64,000 nucleotides of DNA, taken from positions 1-64,000 of the forward strand of contig NZ_JAGQFP010000001.1 in NCBI RefSeq assembly GCF_019090095.1. Direction: 5' to 3'. The stretch is from Stutzerimonas stutzeri (GTDB lineage: Bacteria > Pseudomonadota > Gammaproteobacteria > Pseudomonadales > Pseudomonadaceae). The notes below the pieces were generated by a model. That model saw nothing but the letters and a program-made list of their open reading frames with translations. It did no database searches and was not told where the DNA came from. A program made the translations under genes and the position numbers. Position 1 is the first letter of the stretch; each line of letters starts with the position of its first letter. This document shows, piece after piece, positions 37,998 through 47,529 of this stretch.

Positions 37998-38501
37998 ATG
38001 ACTGAAGTAACCCTCAAAGGTAACCCCATCCAGGTTGCCGGTGCGTTCCCACAGGCGGGGCAGAAGGCCAAGCCGTTCAGTCTGGTTGGTGGTGACCTGG
38101 CTGATGTCACGCTGAGCGGCTTCGCTGGCAAACGCAAGGTGCTGAACGTTTTCCCGAGCATCGATACCCCGACCTGCGCCACCTCGGTGCGCAAGTTCAA
38201 CGCCCAGGCCAACGACCTGGCTAACACCGTCGTGCTGTGCATCTCTGCCGATCTGCCCTTTGCGCAAAAGCGCTTCTGCGGCGCGGAAGGACTGGAGAAC
38301 GTGGTCAACCTGTCGACCATGCGTGGACGTGATTTCCTCGAAGACTACGGCGTGCTCATCGCCTCGGGGCCCCTGGCCGGTGTGGCGGCCCGTGCGGTGA
38401 TCGTGCTGGACGAGCAGGATCAGGTGCTGCATAGCGAGCTGGTGTCGGAAATCGGTGCAGAGCCGAACTACGACGCTGCGGTCGCGGCGCTGAAAGGCTG
38501 A
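37998..38501 (+). CDS. tpx: Thiol peroxidase Tpx
   Basis: Atypical 2-Cys peroxiredoxin of 167 residues that reduces lipid and other hydroperoxides with thioredoxin. Peroxidatic C60 in [13 protein letters not shown] and resolving C94 in [15 protein letters not shown] are both present. GAGTTGAT-type ribosome site (AGGAGTTGAT) precedes the ATG. Confidence 0.96.
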   Translation: MTEVTLKGNPIQVAGAFPQAGQKAKPFSLVGGDLADVTLSGFAGKRKVLNVFPSIDTPTCATSVRKFNAQANDLANTVVLCISADLPFAQKRFCGAEGLENVVNLSTMRGRDFLEDYGVLIASGPLAGVAARAVIVLDEQDQVLHSELVSEIGAEPNYDAAVAALKG

Positions 38502-38526
38502 AGCTGACGGCTTCCGTAAACGATAG

Positions 38527-38550
38527 GAGGCGGTGCAATGCCGCCTCTTT
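38527..38550 (+). terminator. Terminator after tpx
   Basis: GAGGCGG-TGCAATG-CCGCCTC followed by TTTC, 25 bases after the tpx stop. Confidence 0.75.
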
Positions 38551-38762
38551 CATGACTTTCATCTGGCGACAATAAAACAGCTTTTTCCTGCATTTTCTCA
38601 GCCACTAATCAATTGGCTGAATCCCGCCCTGAACGCTTAGCTTGGATACTGTCCGTCGCTCCATGAGCGCAGCGGGGCAGGCGATGGCGTTACGCCAGAT
38701 TTTTTTAAATTGCTACAAAATCTTTTCCTGCCGCTGCGGTCTGAGCTTTCGTTGCCTATTGA

Positions 38763-39998
38763 ATGGATTCGCTTATGTCTACCTCGCATATCAAGAAGAT
38801 CGGTGTATCCGGCACAGGAATGATCGCCCACTGTTTCATCCGGCTGATCAAGCAGCACTATCAGGACCTGGAAATCACCCGCGTACTGACCCGCCGCCCG
38901 CTGAACTCCTTCAGTGACTTCCCCTTGGCCGATCGCCTGACCAACTCCATTGACCAGATGATCGACAACGCCGACTTGATCGTCGAATGCAGCGGTGATG
39001 TATTCCACGGCACGGAAGTCATCGAGCGAGCCTTCGAAGCCGGTCTGCCGGTCGTTACCGTCAATGCCGAGTTGCAAGTCACCACCGGCTCCTATCTTGC
39101 CGGCAAGGGATTCATCACCGAGGCGGAGGGAGACCAGCCGGGCTCGCTGGCGGCGCTGCATGAAGAGGCCTTGATGATGGGCTTCAAGCCGCTGGTCTAC
39201 GGCAACATGAAAGGCTACCTGAACCACAACCCGACGCTCGAAGACATGACCTACTGGTCCAAGCGTCAGGGCATCAGCATCGACCAGACCACGTCCTTCA
39301 CCGACGGCACCAAGGTGCAGATCGAACAGGTGATCGTCGGCAATGGTCTCGGTGCCACTATCACCCGACAAGGCCTCGAAGGCCTGGCCTCGACCAACCT
39401 GACCGAAACCGGCAACCTGCTGGGCATGATGGCTGAGCGCCTCGGGAAACCCTTCGTCGATTACGTCATCCCGTCCGGCTACCCGGCAGGCGGGGTGTTT
39501 CTCGTTTGCCGCCATGACGAGAGCCAGCAGGCGGCCATCGAGTACTTCAAGCTTGGCGCGGGCCCTTACTACACGCTGGTTCGCCCGTTTCATCTGTGCT
39601 CCCTGGAAGTCGGCAAGACCGTCAGGCGCGTGCTCAACGGCGGCGGCGTGTTGCTGAACAATTCGACCGCGCCGACATTGGGTGTGGGTGCTGTGGCCAA
39701 GCGCGCCATGCGTCCCGGTGAGCTTATCGAGCGTGGTATCGGCGGGTTCCAGTTCCGCGGTGAGGCGCTCAGGCTCGATCAGAATCCGGACCATGTGCCG
39801 ATCGGCCTGCTGCGCAAGACGGCGCTCAAACGCGCGGTTGAGCCAGGCCAGCTGATCACCTTCGATGATGTCGACCTTCTGCCGAGCCGTGCGCTGGATA
39901 TCGTCATGCAGCAGCGTACAGAGCGCCTAGCCGCTGCCGCTCGGACAGCCGCAACGAATAGCGTTGGGCCTGTCGAAATGGTCGCACTGGGCAGTTGA
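38763..39998 (+). CDS. COG4091-type NAD(P)-dependent oxidoreductase with SAF domain
   Basis: 411-residue protein with an N-terminal Rossmann fold (KKIGVSGTGMIAHCFIRLI), a homoserine-dehydrogenase-like middle (DLIVECSGDVFHGTEVIERAFEAGLPVVTVNAEL; KGYLNHNPTLEDM), and a C-terminal SAF domain from about 310 (GVGAVAKRAMRPGELIERG ... LKRAVEPGQLITFDDV). This is the architecture of the predicted homoserine dehydrogenases with SAF domain; the true substrate is not known, and similar proteins occur beside carbohydrate genes. A second in-frame ATG at 38775 is an equally possible start. Strong terminator follows. Confidence 0.75.
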   Translation: MDSLMSTSHIKKIGVSGTGMIAHCFIRLIKQHYQDLEITRVLTRRPLNSFSDFPLADRLTNSIDQMIDNADLIVECSGDVFHGTEVIERAFEAGLPVVTVNAELQVTTGSYLAGKGFITEAEGDQPGSLAALHEEALMMGFKPLVYGNMKGYLNHNPTLEDMTYWSKRQGISIDQTTSFTDGTKVQIEQVIVGNGLGATITRQGLEGLASTNLTETGNLLGMMAERLGKPFVDYVIPSGYPAGGVFLVCRHDESQQAAIEYFKLGAGPYYTLVRPFHLCSLEVGKTVRRVLNGGGVLLNNSTAPTLGVGAVAKRAMRPGELIERGIGGFQFRGEALRLDQNPDHVPIGLLRKTALKRAVEPGQLITFDDVDLLPSRALDIVMQQRTERLAAAARTAATNSVGPVEMVALGS

Positions 39999-40096
39999 TC
40001 ACCGTGGTCCGGCGCCGGAGCGGGTTCGTTCCGGCGCCGTTGGGCCGTGACCAAGCGGTTACGACCGCACGCTCTCAGATGATGCGTAAGATGAAT

Positions 40097-40122
40097 ACGC
40101 CCGGCATGCCGGGCGTTTTTTT
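40097..40122 (+). terminator. Rho-independent terminator after the COG4091 gene
   Basis: ACGCCCGGC-AT-GCCGGGCGT followed by seven T. The effective loop is four bases wide. It separates this gene from the convergent TRAP operon. Confidence 0.92.
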
Positions 40123-40242
40123 GCCGCGTTAGGCCGACGCTGCGCTGACGCGCCAATCGATTCAGGACGCTAACCCGCATCTGTGCGACGTCGGGTTCGC
40201 CGTCCCGTGTGCCTGGCCGCGCGACCAGGCATGAATCAGCCG

Positions 40243-41538
40243 TTAGACCGCATACCCCAGGACCCGTGGGAGCCACAGCGCGATTTCCGGGAACAGGGCA
40301 ACCAATACCAGCGCACTGCTCATGACCAGCACGAAAAGCAGTGCCCAGCCGACCGTCTGCTCCAGGCGTATCCGCGCCACTTCGGCGGTAACCATCAGGT
40401 TGATCGCCACCGGCGGGGTGAATTGCCCGATGGCGATGTTCATCGCCAGCAGGATGCCGAACCACACCGGATTCCAGCCAAAGTGCTGCATGACCGGGAT
40501 CAGGATCGGCATGAGGATGAGGTAGATCGAAATCGCATCCAGCAACATGCCGGCCAGCAGGACGGCGACCATCACCAGGAGCAGCAGTACTGCGCCATTG
40601 TCCGACAGCGAGATCAACCATTCGGCGAGATGGCGGAAGGTACCGAGCATCGTGCCGGCCCAGGCGAAAATGCCTGCCAACGCGATGATCAGCATGACGA
40701 CCCCGGAGATCACGGCCGCCTCGCCGCAGAGGCGCCACAGATTGCGCCAGTCCAGCTCACGGGTGATGAACAGACCGACCAGCACACCATAGGTCACGCC
40801 GGCGACGGCCGCTTCGGTCGGCGTGAACAGGCCGCTGCGAAGGCCGCCAAGGATGAGTACAGGCGCGAACAACGCTGGCAGCGCTTGGCGGAAACTTTCA
40901 CCCAGCGGAGGGCGCTCGGTGTGTTCCGGGTCTTCCCAGCCGTAACGGCGAGACAGCAGCCAGGCCGGCAGCAGCAAGACCAGCCCGGCGATGATGCCGG
41001 GAAACAGTCCGGCAGCGAACAGTGCGCGCAGGTCCACGCCAGGCACGACGATCGAGTAAAGAATCAACGCGATCGAAGGCGGGATCAAAATAGCGGTGGA
41101 GGCCGACGCTGCGATCAGCGTCGCCGAGAAGGGCTTTGGATAGCCGGCTCGGATCATGCTCGGCAGCATCACCATGGCCACCGCGGCGGCGTCCGCAGGG
41201 CCTGATCCGCTCATCCCGCCCATGATCAGGCAAACCAGTATCGCGACCATCGCCAACCCGCCATGGCGCGGCCCGATCACTGCCTGAGCGAAACGCACCA
41301 GGCGCAGCGCCACGCCGGATTTCTCGAATACCAGGCCGGTCAGGATGAAGAGGGGAATGGCGATCAGCGGGTACTTGGCGACCCCGTTGTAGGTATTGGT
41401 GCCGAGCGTCGCCAGCATGTCCGGCGTCAGCCCGACCAAGATGCCGATGGCGCCGGACAAGGCCAGCGAAAAAGCGACCGGAACGCCGATCAGCAGCATG
41501 AGCAAAAAGCTGGCGAGCATCCATGCATCAGGACTCAT
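40243..41538 (-). CDS. TRAP transporter large permease (DctM family)
   Basis: Membrane subunit of 431 residues, about twelve segments. Family blocks FILTGLVFEKSGVALRLVRFA, MSGSGPADAAAVAMVMLPSM, AILIPPSIALILYSIV, QFTPPVAINLMVT. Overlaps the small-permease gene by 11 bases, indicating coupled translation. Substrate undetermined; see the binding protein at 42050. Confidence 0.93.
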   Translation of the reverse strand: MSPDAWMLASFLLMLLIGVPVAFSLALSGAIGILVGLTPDMLATLGTNTYNGVAKYPLIAIPLFILTGLVFEKSGVALRLVRFAQAVIGPRHGGLAMVAILVCLIMGGMSGSGPADAAAVAMVMLPSMIRAGYPKPFSATLIAASASTAILIPPSIALILYSIVVPGVDLRALFAAGLFPGIIAGLVLLLPAWLLSRRYGWEDPEHTERPPLGESFRQALPALFAPVLILGGLRSGLFTPTEAAVAGVTYGVLVGLFITRELDWRNLWRLCGEAAVISGVVMLIIALAGIFAWAGTMLGTFRHLAEWLISLSDNGAVLLLLVMVAVLLAGMLLDAISIYLILMPILIPVMQHFGWNPVWFGILLAMNIAIGQFTPPVAINLMVTAEVARIRLEQTVGWALLFVLVMSSALVLVALFPEIALWLPRVLGYAV

Positions 41539-42004
41539 CAGGCAGGCTCCCTCGCAGGCGATCGAGTGTCATCTGGGTCAGCCGTACCGCCATCGCCAAC
41601 CCCAACAGCGGCAGCCAGATCACGTACCACCAGTTCGGCAGGCCCAGGCCGGGCGACTCCGAATCCCATTGGTACTCCTCCAAAGCGAACTGCCCGCCGA
41701 ACCAGATCACCAGGCCGAGCACCAGCATGCTGGCGATCCACTGCGTGACGATCAGCGGCGCGCGTAGCCGTGGGAACAGCCGCTCCATCAGGCCGATGCG
41801 AATGTGGCGATTGCTGCGGATGGCCACGCTTGCCCCGGCAAAGGTCAGGAGGACCAGCAAGAAGACGGAAAACTCTTCGGTAAAGGCAAAGGAGGCGTCA
41901 GTGAAATAGCGGACCACTACGTTGGCCAGGCTGATCAGGCCGATGATCACCAGCGCCAGCGTGGCCAGCACGCGCTCGAGGCGCGCGTCCTGTCGATTGT
42001 TCAT
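41528..42004 (-). CDS. TRAP transporter small permease (DctQ family)
   Basis: 158-residue membrane protein with four segments, the usual DctQ size. The first segment includes VLATLALVIIGLISLANVVVRYF and the FSVFLLVLLTFAGASVAIRSNRHIRIG block is the DctQ signature. Lies 45 bases after the binding-protein gene. Confidence 0.92.
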   Translation of the reverse strand: MNNRQDARLERVLATLALVIIGLISLANVVVRYFTDASFAFTEEFSVFLLVLLTFAGASVAIRSNRHIRIGLMERLFPRLRAPLIVTQWIASMLVLGLVIWFGGQFALEEYQWDSESPGLGLPNWWYVIWLPLLGLAMAVRLTQMTLDRLRGSLPDES

Positions 42005-42049
42005 GGTTTCCTCAAAACCGGCGGCGCGGCGCCGCCGGGCAGAACGGTT

Positions 42050-43048
42050 TTACTGGGCGTTGATGGCGCTGCGGGCAGCTTCGACCAGTTCGGCGCCAAT
42101 CTTCGGCGTCCAGCTTTGCTGAACGCTGTGGGTCGCTTGCACGAAGGCCTCGTGCTCTTGTTCGGTCAATTCGACCACCTCTACGCCGCGGGCGCGGATG
42201 TCTTCCAGCCGCTTGGCTTCGGCGCTACGCGAGAGTTCGATCTCCCATTTGCCCGCATCGATCGCCGCCTGGCGGAGCAGTTCGCGGTCAGCTTCCGGCA
42301 ACTGCTTCCACACGCGTTGGTTCACCGCGAAGATCAGCGGGTCGGCCATGTAATGCCAGAGCGTCAGGTGCTTCTGGCCGACCTGATCGACTCGAGCGAC
42401 GTCGAACACCGACAAGGGGTTTTCCTGGCCATCGACGGCACCGGTGGTCAACGCCGGCTTGGCATCGGCCCAGCTCATCTGGGTGGGATTGGCGCCCAGG
42501 GCGGTGAAGGTGTCCTGGAACAACGGCGAGCCGACCACCCGGATCTTCAGGCCTGACAGGTCCTCAGGGGTCCGTATCGGCTTGACGGAGTTGGACAGCT
42601 CGCGGAAACCATTCTCCCCCCATGCCAGCGGGACGATGCCACGCTTCTCAATCGCTTCGAATGCCTGCTTGCCCGCCTCACCCTGGGTAATGGCGTCGAG
42701 GTCGGCGCTGTCGGCCATCAGGAACGGCAGCGAGAACAGATTCAGCTCCGGCACCTGCGGCGACCAGTTGATGGTCGAGCCGACTGCCATGTCGATCAGC
42801 CCTGAGCGCATGGCCGAGAATTCTTTGGTCTGGTCGCCGGCGACCAGTTGGGCATTGGGGTAGACACGCAGCGTGATTTCGCCCTTGGAGCGTTCCTCGA
42901 CCAGATCGGCCCATTTCTGCGCGGCCTGACCCCAGGGGAAGGCGTCGGAGAGCACGGTGGAGACGGAGTATTCGCGGGCCGCGGCGGAGAAGCTCGCGGA
43001 CAGTGTGGCGGCGACGGCCAGCGCGGTGAAGCAACGGGTCAGTTTCAT
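42050..43048 (-). CDS. TRAP transporter substrate-binding protein (DctP family)
   Basis: Periplasmic protein of 332 residues with a signal peptide cut near SAAA|REYSV. Ligand arginine in LSGLKIRVVGSPLFQDTF and the motif TTGAVDGQENPLSV are typical of carboxylate-binding DctP proteins. First gene of a complete three-gene TRAP operon on the minus strand. No catabolic or regulatory gene is attached, so the ligand cannot be inferred beyond an organic acid. Confidence 0.92.
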   Translation of the reverse strand: MKLTRCFTALAVAATLSASFSAAAREYSVSTVLSDAFPWGQAAQKWADLVEERSKGEITLRVYPNAQLVAGDQTKEFSAMRSGLIDMAVGSTINWSPQVPELNLFSLPFLMADSADLDAITQGEAGKQAFEAIEKRGIVPLAWGENGFRELSNSVKPIRTPEDLSGLKIRVVGSPLFQDTFTALGANPTQMSWADAKPALTTGAVDGQENPLSVFDVARVDQVGQKHLTLWHYMADPLIFAVNQRVWKQLPEADRELLRQAAIDAGKWEIELSRSAEAKRLEDIRARGVEVVELTEQEHEAFVQATHSVQQSWTPKIGAELVEAARSAINAQ

Positions 43049-43497
43049 GGGGCGTCCTTGTTCGGATCGGTCTTTTGGTTGTTATCGGCGAACGGCCGGG
43101 CGCTGACGGGGCAGCGGCGGGCTCGGCGATGGCGGGTTGGCCATCGGGACGCGCGGGTAGCGCGCAAACGGGACGCGGCAGATTGCGCAAGGGTACTGGC
43201 AGCAAAGCGCCTATCGCGTCACGAGCACCAAATGCCTTGTGGGCAAGGGTGTGCCAGCCGCAACGCGACTGGTCGTACAACTATCGCAGAAGGTGCCAGC
43301 GAGTGCTATTGCCGGTTGCCGGCAACGCCATGGGCCAGATGCCCAGCGCCGCTCGTCGAGACACTGCCAACGCAGGCCAGGCGCTGTTCCGGGGGCCGCA
43401 GGCGGCACTCGGCCGCCTGGTCGAGGATTGGTCTGGCCCGTCCTCGGATTCGCTTGAACGTGCCCGCGGCTGGCGTCCGAGCGCGAACGATTGATCG
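43049..43497. other. 449-base gap without a convincing gene
   Basis: Upstream region of the TRAP operon (minus strand, with TAACAACCAAAAGA at 43071-43084 as a partial CA motif) plus the 3' side of the glycosyltransferase gene. Open frames here have no ribosome site and no recognisable product. I see no clear terminator. Confidence 0.4.
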
Positions 43498-44289
43498 CTA
43501 GCGCAGCTGACGGACGATGATCGGGACGATGCGAATCGCGTCCGTCACGTAGCGTTTCGCCAGCCGTCTGGGTTCCGTGCACATGCGATGCAACCATTCG
43601 AGCGACATGCGCTGCATCCATTTCGGGGCACGCTTGACCCTGCCGGACAGGAAATTGATCGACGCACCCACGCAAAGTCCGACGCCCTTTGCGCCTCCGT
43701 TTGCATGAATCAGCTGGCCGAGCAGTTCCTGGCGCGGGCACCCGACCGCAAGCACGACGAGGTGCGCAGGGTGAGTGGTCACGAAATCCAGGCACGCTTG
43801 AATGAGTTCCGGACGATCCCAGAACCCCATGGGTGGGTTGTGATGGAAGAAGGTCACATGCGGGTATCGCCGGCGCATCGTCCTTATTTCCGCGGCTTCA
43901 TTGCCGATGACGGTGACCGACCATCTCCTGGCCTCGGCAATGCTCATGAGCTCTTCGGTCAGACTGCTGCCAGGAATGACCTCGCGCACGGGGATGCGCA
44001 TGAGCTTCATCAGGCCCTGCAAGACCTGGCTATCGCAGATCCGGTGGCTGGCGTTGGCATAAGCACTGCGCAGCGCCGGGTCGTCCTGGAGCTTGACCAC
44101 ATGGTTGACGTTTGGCGTAACGATATAGCTGAACTCACTGTCGCTCGCGTCGATGATCTGCGAGACGAGTGCCGCATGTGATCCATTGTAGAAGTCGATA
44201 TCGAATACCCTGAGCGTGCTTTGTCTTTCATGGCAACAGGACGATCCGTCGTCTGCACGAGGCTCATTCCATCGCGAGTGTTTTGGCAA
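43498..44289 (-). CDS. WecG/TagA/CpsF family glycosyltransferase (GT26)
   Basis: Peripheral membrane transferase that adds an aminosugar to a lipid-linked carrier in surface polysaccharide synthesis. 263 residues from a TTG start. Family signs: FDIDFYNGSHAALV, YIVTPNVNHVVKL, the nucleotide-sugar block VTVIGNEAAEIRTMRRRYP, LVVLAVGCPRQELLG and VGLCVGASINFLSGRVKRAPKWMQRMSLEWLHRM. The TTG at 44289 has GGAGG seven bases upstream; the frame continues upstream to an ATG at 44442 with low-similarity sequence. A neighbouring frame offers an ATG start near 44250, so a frameshift near the N-terminus is possible. No other polysaccharide gene is in the window. Confidence 0.8.
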   Translation of the reverse strand: MPKHSRWNEPRADDGSSCCHERQSTLRVFDIDFYNGSHAALVSQIIDASDSEFSYIVTPNVNHVVKLQDDPALRSAYANASHRICDSQVLQGLMKLMRIPVREVIPGSSLTEELMSIAEARRWSVTVIGNEAAEIRTMRRRYPHVTFFHHNPPMGFWDRPELIQACLDFVTTHPAHLVVLAVGCPRQELLGQLIHANGGAKGVGLCVGASINFLSGRVKRAPKWMQRMSLEWLHRMCTEPRRLAKRYVTDAIRIVPIIVRQLR

Positions 44290-44521
44290 AACGTTGCCTC
44301 CCGATCGGCATATTGGCGTGCGTTCAAGTTGAAAACAGCAGGGCCGCTGCGGTTTCCGTTGTCCTTGAACTGAGCCCAGCCGGACGCAGAGGTTCGAGCG
44401 AGACGCCGAAAGGTCGATGGAGATCGAACCGGCATCGGACACGCTCAGGCGTGTCTTCGGGCGGTTCGGATCATCCTTCTCGGGCGGAGCTGGCGTGCTC
44501 TCGACTTGCCGCCGCTCGGGT

Positions 44522-46531
44522 TCAACCCCGTTCGCGACGCATCAGCCAGAGGAAATATGGACAGCCGATGAATGCGGCCAGCAGCCCCGCGGAGACGGGC
44601 CAGGGGTAGGCGATGCTGCGTCCCAGCCAGTCGGCTATCAGCATGATCGATCCCCCGATCAACGCGGCAAGCGATAGCTGTGGCACGGCGTGGCGGATGC
44701 CGAGCTGACGGACGATGTGAGGCGCGATCAACCCGACGAAGCTGAGCGGGCCGACGATTAGCGTCCCGGCGGCAGTCAACAACGCCGCAAGCATCAGGAT
44801 CGTCAGTTGGCTCAGACGCAGGCGCAGCCCCAGGGCCGAGGCCGGTCCCGTCCCTAACGTCAGCAACTCGAGCGGCCGCGCCAGCAGCAGACTTGACGGA
44901 AGCAGCAGGCCGGCAACACCTAGCGCCACCCATGCCCGTGTCTCATCGACATGGTAGGTCGAACCGGTCATCCAGCTCATCAGCATGGTCATGCGCGGAT
45001 CGCCGCTGGCCATCATCAGCGTGCTCAGCGAGCCGAGCAGGGTGGTCAGGCAGACCCCGGTGAGCAGCATGCGCTCGGCGCTGAAGGCGCTGCGCCAGCC
45101 GAGCCACAGCAGCAAGCCGAGCGTAAGCAGGGCGCCAACACTCGCGGCCGGCAGCATCAGCGGTTCCGGCCGGCTCGCCACGAGAAACAGGATCAGCACC
45201 GCCAGCGCGGCGCCGGAACTGGCTCCGAGCACTTCCGGGCTGGCCATGGGATTACCGGTCAGGCGCTGAACCAAGAGGCCGGCGGCCGCCAGCATGGCAC
45301 CGGCTGCAATCGCCGCCACGACGCGAGGCAGCCGCCATTGCAGTACCGGCTGCAACTGGTCGAGCGAACTCCATTGCCAGCCGTCCGCCACCGGCGCCAG
45401 GAATAGCGCGACCGGCAGTAGCAGGAGCAACAACAAAGCGACACCCACGATCGCCCGCCTGGAGGACACCGCACGGCCGCCGCTGCTGGCGCGTGCCGGA
45501 CGAATACCGCCGGCACGCTGGCGGCTCAGCAGCCAGAGCAGCAGGGGCACGCTGAAAACGGAGGTGAGGATGCCGGCTGGAACTTCTCCAACGAAACGCG
45601 AGATTTCCCGGGCGCTCTGATCGACCAGGCAGAGCAGCACGGCACCCAGTAGCGGCGCCCAGATCAGCCGCTGGCGCAGGGTGCGGGCACCGGTCAGACG
45701 CGCGATGGCCGGCGCGGCGAGCCCGACGAACCCGATGATGCCGACGCAACTGGTGACGAAGGCGCTCAGCGCCACCGCGCTGAGCAATGCCAGGCTGCGC
45801 GTGGTGCGCAGCGAGACGCCAAGGCTGGAAGCGCTCTCGTCTTCAAGGCCGAGCGCCGCCAGCGGGCGCAGCAAGAGCCCGGCGAGCAGTGCCGCGCCAA
45901 GCAGGCGAGGCAGCAGATAGGTGACGCCGTCCCAGCCGCTCTGGTTCAGTGAGCCGGCCTGCCAGAGCAGCAAGTCGATCAGGTAGTCGTGATTGAACAG
46001 CACGAGCAACGCGTTGATGGCGTTGCAGTAGAGGCTGATCACCATGCCGGCAAGGATGAAGCGCAATGGCGAAAGCGTCCGTCCCCAGGCAATGGAGAAC
46101 AAAGCCAGCGTTGCCAGCCCGGCCCCCAGCAGCGTGGCCCATTCGACACCGAAGCGGGCCAGCAGCCCAGGCGCGCCGATGGTGAACACCGACAGCGCCA
46201 GATTGGCGCCGCCCGCAACCCCGAGCGTCACCGGCTCGGCGAGCGGGTTGCGCAGCACCTGCTGGAACAGCGTGCCGGCCAGCCCCAGGGCGGCGCCGGC
46301 CAACAGGCTGACCAGCAGCCGAGGCGCGAAGCTGTAGTGCAGCATGACCTGACGCGAATCGTCGAGATCCGGGTTCCACAGTGCTTGCCACCAGACCTCC
46401 CGGGGAAGCAGCCCTTGCAGGCCGTGGACCGCCAGGGACAGGGCGACCAACCCGAGCGCCAGGACCCAGGGCAGCGGGTTGCGGTAGGACTCGCCACGTC
46501 CGGCGGGCAAGGCGGTGAGGGAATCAGACAT
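44522..46531 (-). CDS. FhuB-like fused iron-siderophore ABC permease (FecCD family)
   Basis: 669-residue inner-membrane protein with two FecCD/BtuC-type halves joined in tandem, the size and layout of FhuB. Each half repeats the family blocks: GLAGTLFQQVLRNPLAEPVTLG and ILAGMVISLYCNAINALLVLF in the first; LLVQRLTGNPMASPEVLGASSGA and LLTGVCLTTLLGSLSTLMM in the second, ending VGLIAPHIVRQLGIRHAVPQ. About 18-20 membrane segments. Overlaps the binding-protein gene by 8 bases. Its ATPase is probably the FhuC-like gene at 56944. Confidence 0.93.
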   Translation of the reverse strand: MSDSLTALPAGRGESYRNPLPWVLALGLVALSLAVHGLQGLLPREVWWQALWNPDLDDSRQVMLHYSFAPRLLVSLLAGAALGLAGTLFQQVLRNPLAEPVTLGVAGGANLALSVFTIGAPGLLARFGVEWATLLGAGLATLALFSIAWGRTLSPLRFILAGMVISLYCNAINALLVLFNHDYLIDLLLWQAGSLNQSGWDGVTYLLPRLLGAALLAGLLLRPLAALGLEDESASSLGVSLRTTRSLALLSAVALSAFVTSCVGIIGFVGLAAPAIARLTGARTLRQRLIWAPLLGAVLLCLVDQSAREISRFVGEVPAGILTSVFSVPLLLWLLSRQRAGGIRPARASSGGRAVSSRRAIVGVALLLLLLLPVALFLAPVADGWQWSSLDQLQPVLQWRLPRVVAAIAAGAMLAAAGLLVQRLTGNPMASPEVLGASSGAALAVLILFLVASRPEPLMLPAASVGALLTLGLLLWLGWRSAFSAERMLLTGVCLTTLLGSLSTLMMASGDPRMTMLMSWMTGSTYHVDETRAWVALGVAGLLLPSSLLLARPLELLTLGTGPASALGLRLRLSQLTILMLAALLTAAGTLIVGPLSFVGLIAPHIVRQLGIRHAVPQLSLAALIGGSIMLIADWLGRSIAYPWPVSAGLLAAFIGCPYFLWLMRRERG

Positions 46532-47426
46532 GCGGATCGCTCTTCAAGAGGTAGTCGGCGATGCGTTCGGCCAGGCTCAGAGCGGAGGCAACGCCACCGT
46601 AGGGGTAGAACTTGCCGAGAGGCTGGCTCTGGCCGTTACGCACGGACGGCAGGTTGTCCCATAACGCGTTGGGCTGGCGCAGGCTCTGCAGACGCGCCGA
46701 GGTGGTCGGGATCTCGATGTAGAGCAGGTGGGTATTGGGCGTTTCGGCGAGCCGCTCAACCCCGGTCAGGCTGAAACCCATGGCATTGCTCGGACCCTGC
46801 CAGGCATTGACCAGCCCGAGCCGATCGAGCACATCCTGGGCCATGCTGTGCCGGCCATAGACCGTCGCGTGGCGGCCATCCTGGTTGAGCACCGCGATAC
46901 ACAAAGGCGGCTGCGGGCGGCTTGCCAATTGCTTGGCCAACGCCTCGAGACGCTCATTGGCCATCTGCAGATAGGCCACGGCACGCGGCTCCAGGTCCAG
47001 GCGTTCGGCGAGCCGCAATGTGAATATGCTGGCGCTGTGCCAGACACCTTGCTCGGTGGGGTAGATGTCTACCACCTCGGTGGGTGCAATGCTGCGTAGC
47101 GCACGGTCGACCGTAGGGGGCAGCGGATCGCAGAGGATCAGTTCTGGCTTCAGTTGCTGGAGCAGCTCCAGGTTCGGCTCCCAGTAGGGGCCGATATCCA
47201 GCACCGGCGGCTTCACCGACCAGGTCGGCATTCGCCGGTTGTAGTAGCCGACATCGGAGATGGCCAGCGGGGCGACACCGAGGGTGAGCAGGGTTTCCGC
47301 CGCGGCCCAGTTGATCGCGACGACGCGCCGCAGGGGTTCGGCCCTGATGCGCAGCGGCAGCCCGGCCGCCAGCGCCAACCCTCCCATGCCGAGCTGGCCG
47401 AGCAGTTGGCGGCGACTCAGTGACAT
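46524..47426 (-). CDS. FhuD-like iron-siderophore binding protein
   Basis: Periplasmic class III binding protein, 300 residues from the ATG at 47426 (TGGAG seven bases upstream). The N-terminus is a Tat signal (LSRRQLLGQLGMGGLALAA), as in E. coli FhuD. Fold blocks: RVVAINWAAAETLLTLGVAPLAISD, LELLQQLKPELILCDP. Delivers the ferric hydroxamate siderophore to the FhuB-like permease translated next. Confidence 0.9.
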   Translation of the reverse strand: MSLSRRQLLGQLGMGGLALAAGLPLRIRAEPLRRVVAINWAAAETLLTLGVAPLAISDVGYYNRRMPTWSVKPPVLDIGPYWEPNLELLQQLKPELILCDPLPPTVDRALRSIAPTEVVDIYPTEQGVWHSASIFTLRLAERLDLEPRAVAYLQMANERLEALAKQLASRPQPPLCIAVLNQDGRHATVYGRHSMAQDVLDRLGLVNAWQGPSNAMGFSLTGVERLAETPNTHLLYIEIPTTSARLQSLRQPNALWDNLPSVRNGQSQPLGKFYPYGGVASALSLAERIADYLLKSDPHV

Positions 47427-47475
47427 GCGGGACTCCAGTGTTTCGAAAGCAGCATGACGGCTCCGGAAATGCGTC

Positions 47476-47496
47476 GGGCCCCTCGCTGAGGGGCCC
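47476..47496 (-). terminator. Strong stem-loop between the TonB receptor and the binding-protein gene
   Basis: GGGCCCCTC-GCT-GAGGGGCCC, nine paired bases with a three-base loop. No T run follows on the minus strand, so it may attenuate or protect mRNA ends within the uptake operon. Confidence 0.45.
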
Positions 47497-47529
47497 GGGA
47501 TGGTGGGCAATCGGTAGTACGCGGAGGGG

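Noticed and set aside
43075..43494. Possible small protein on the plus strand upstream of the TRAP operon
   Set aside because: No ribosome site, no recognisable fold, and composition rich in Arg/Ala/Gly as expected by chance.
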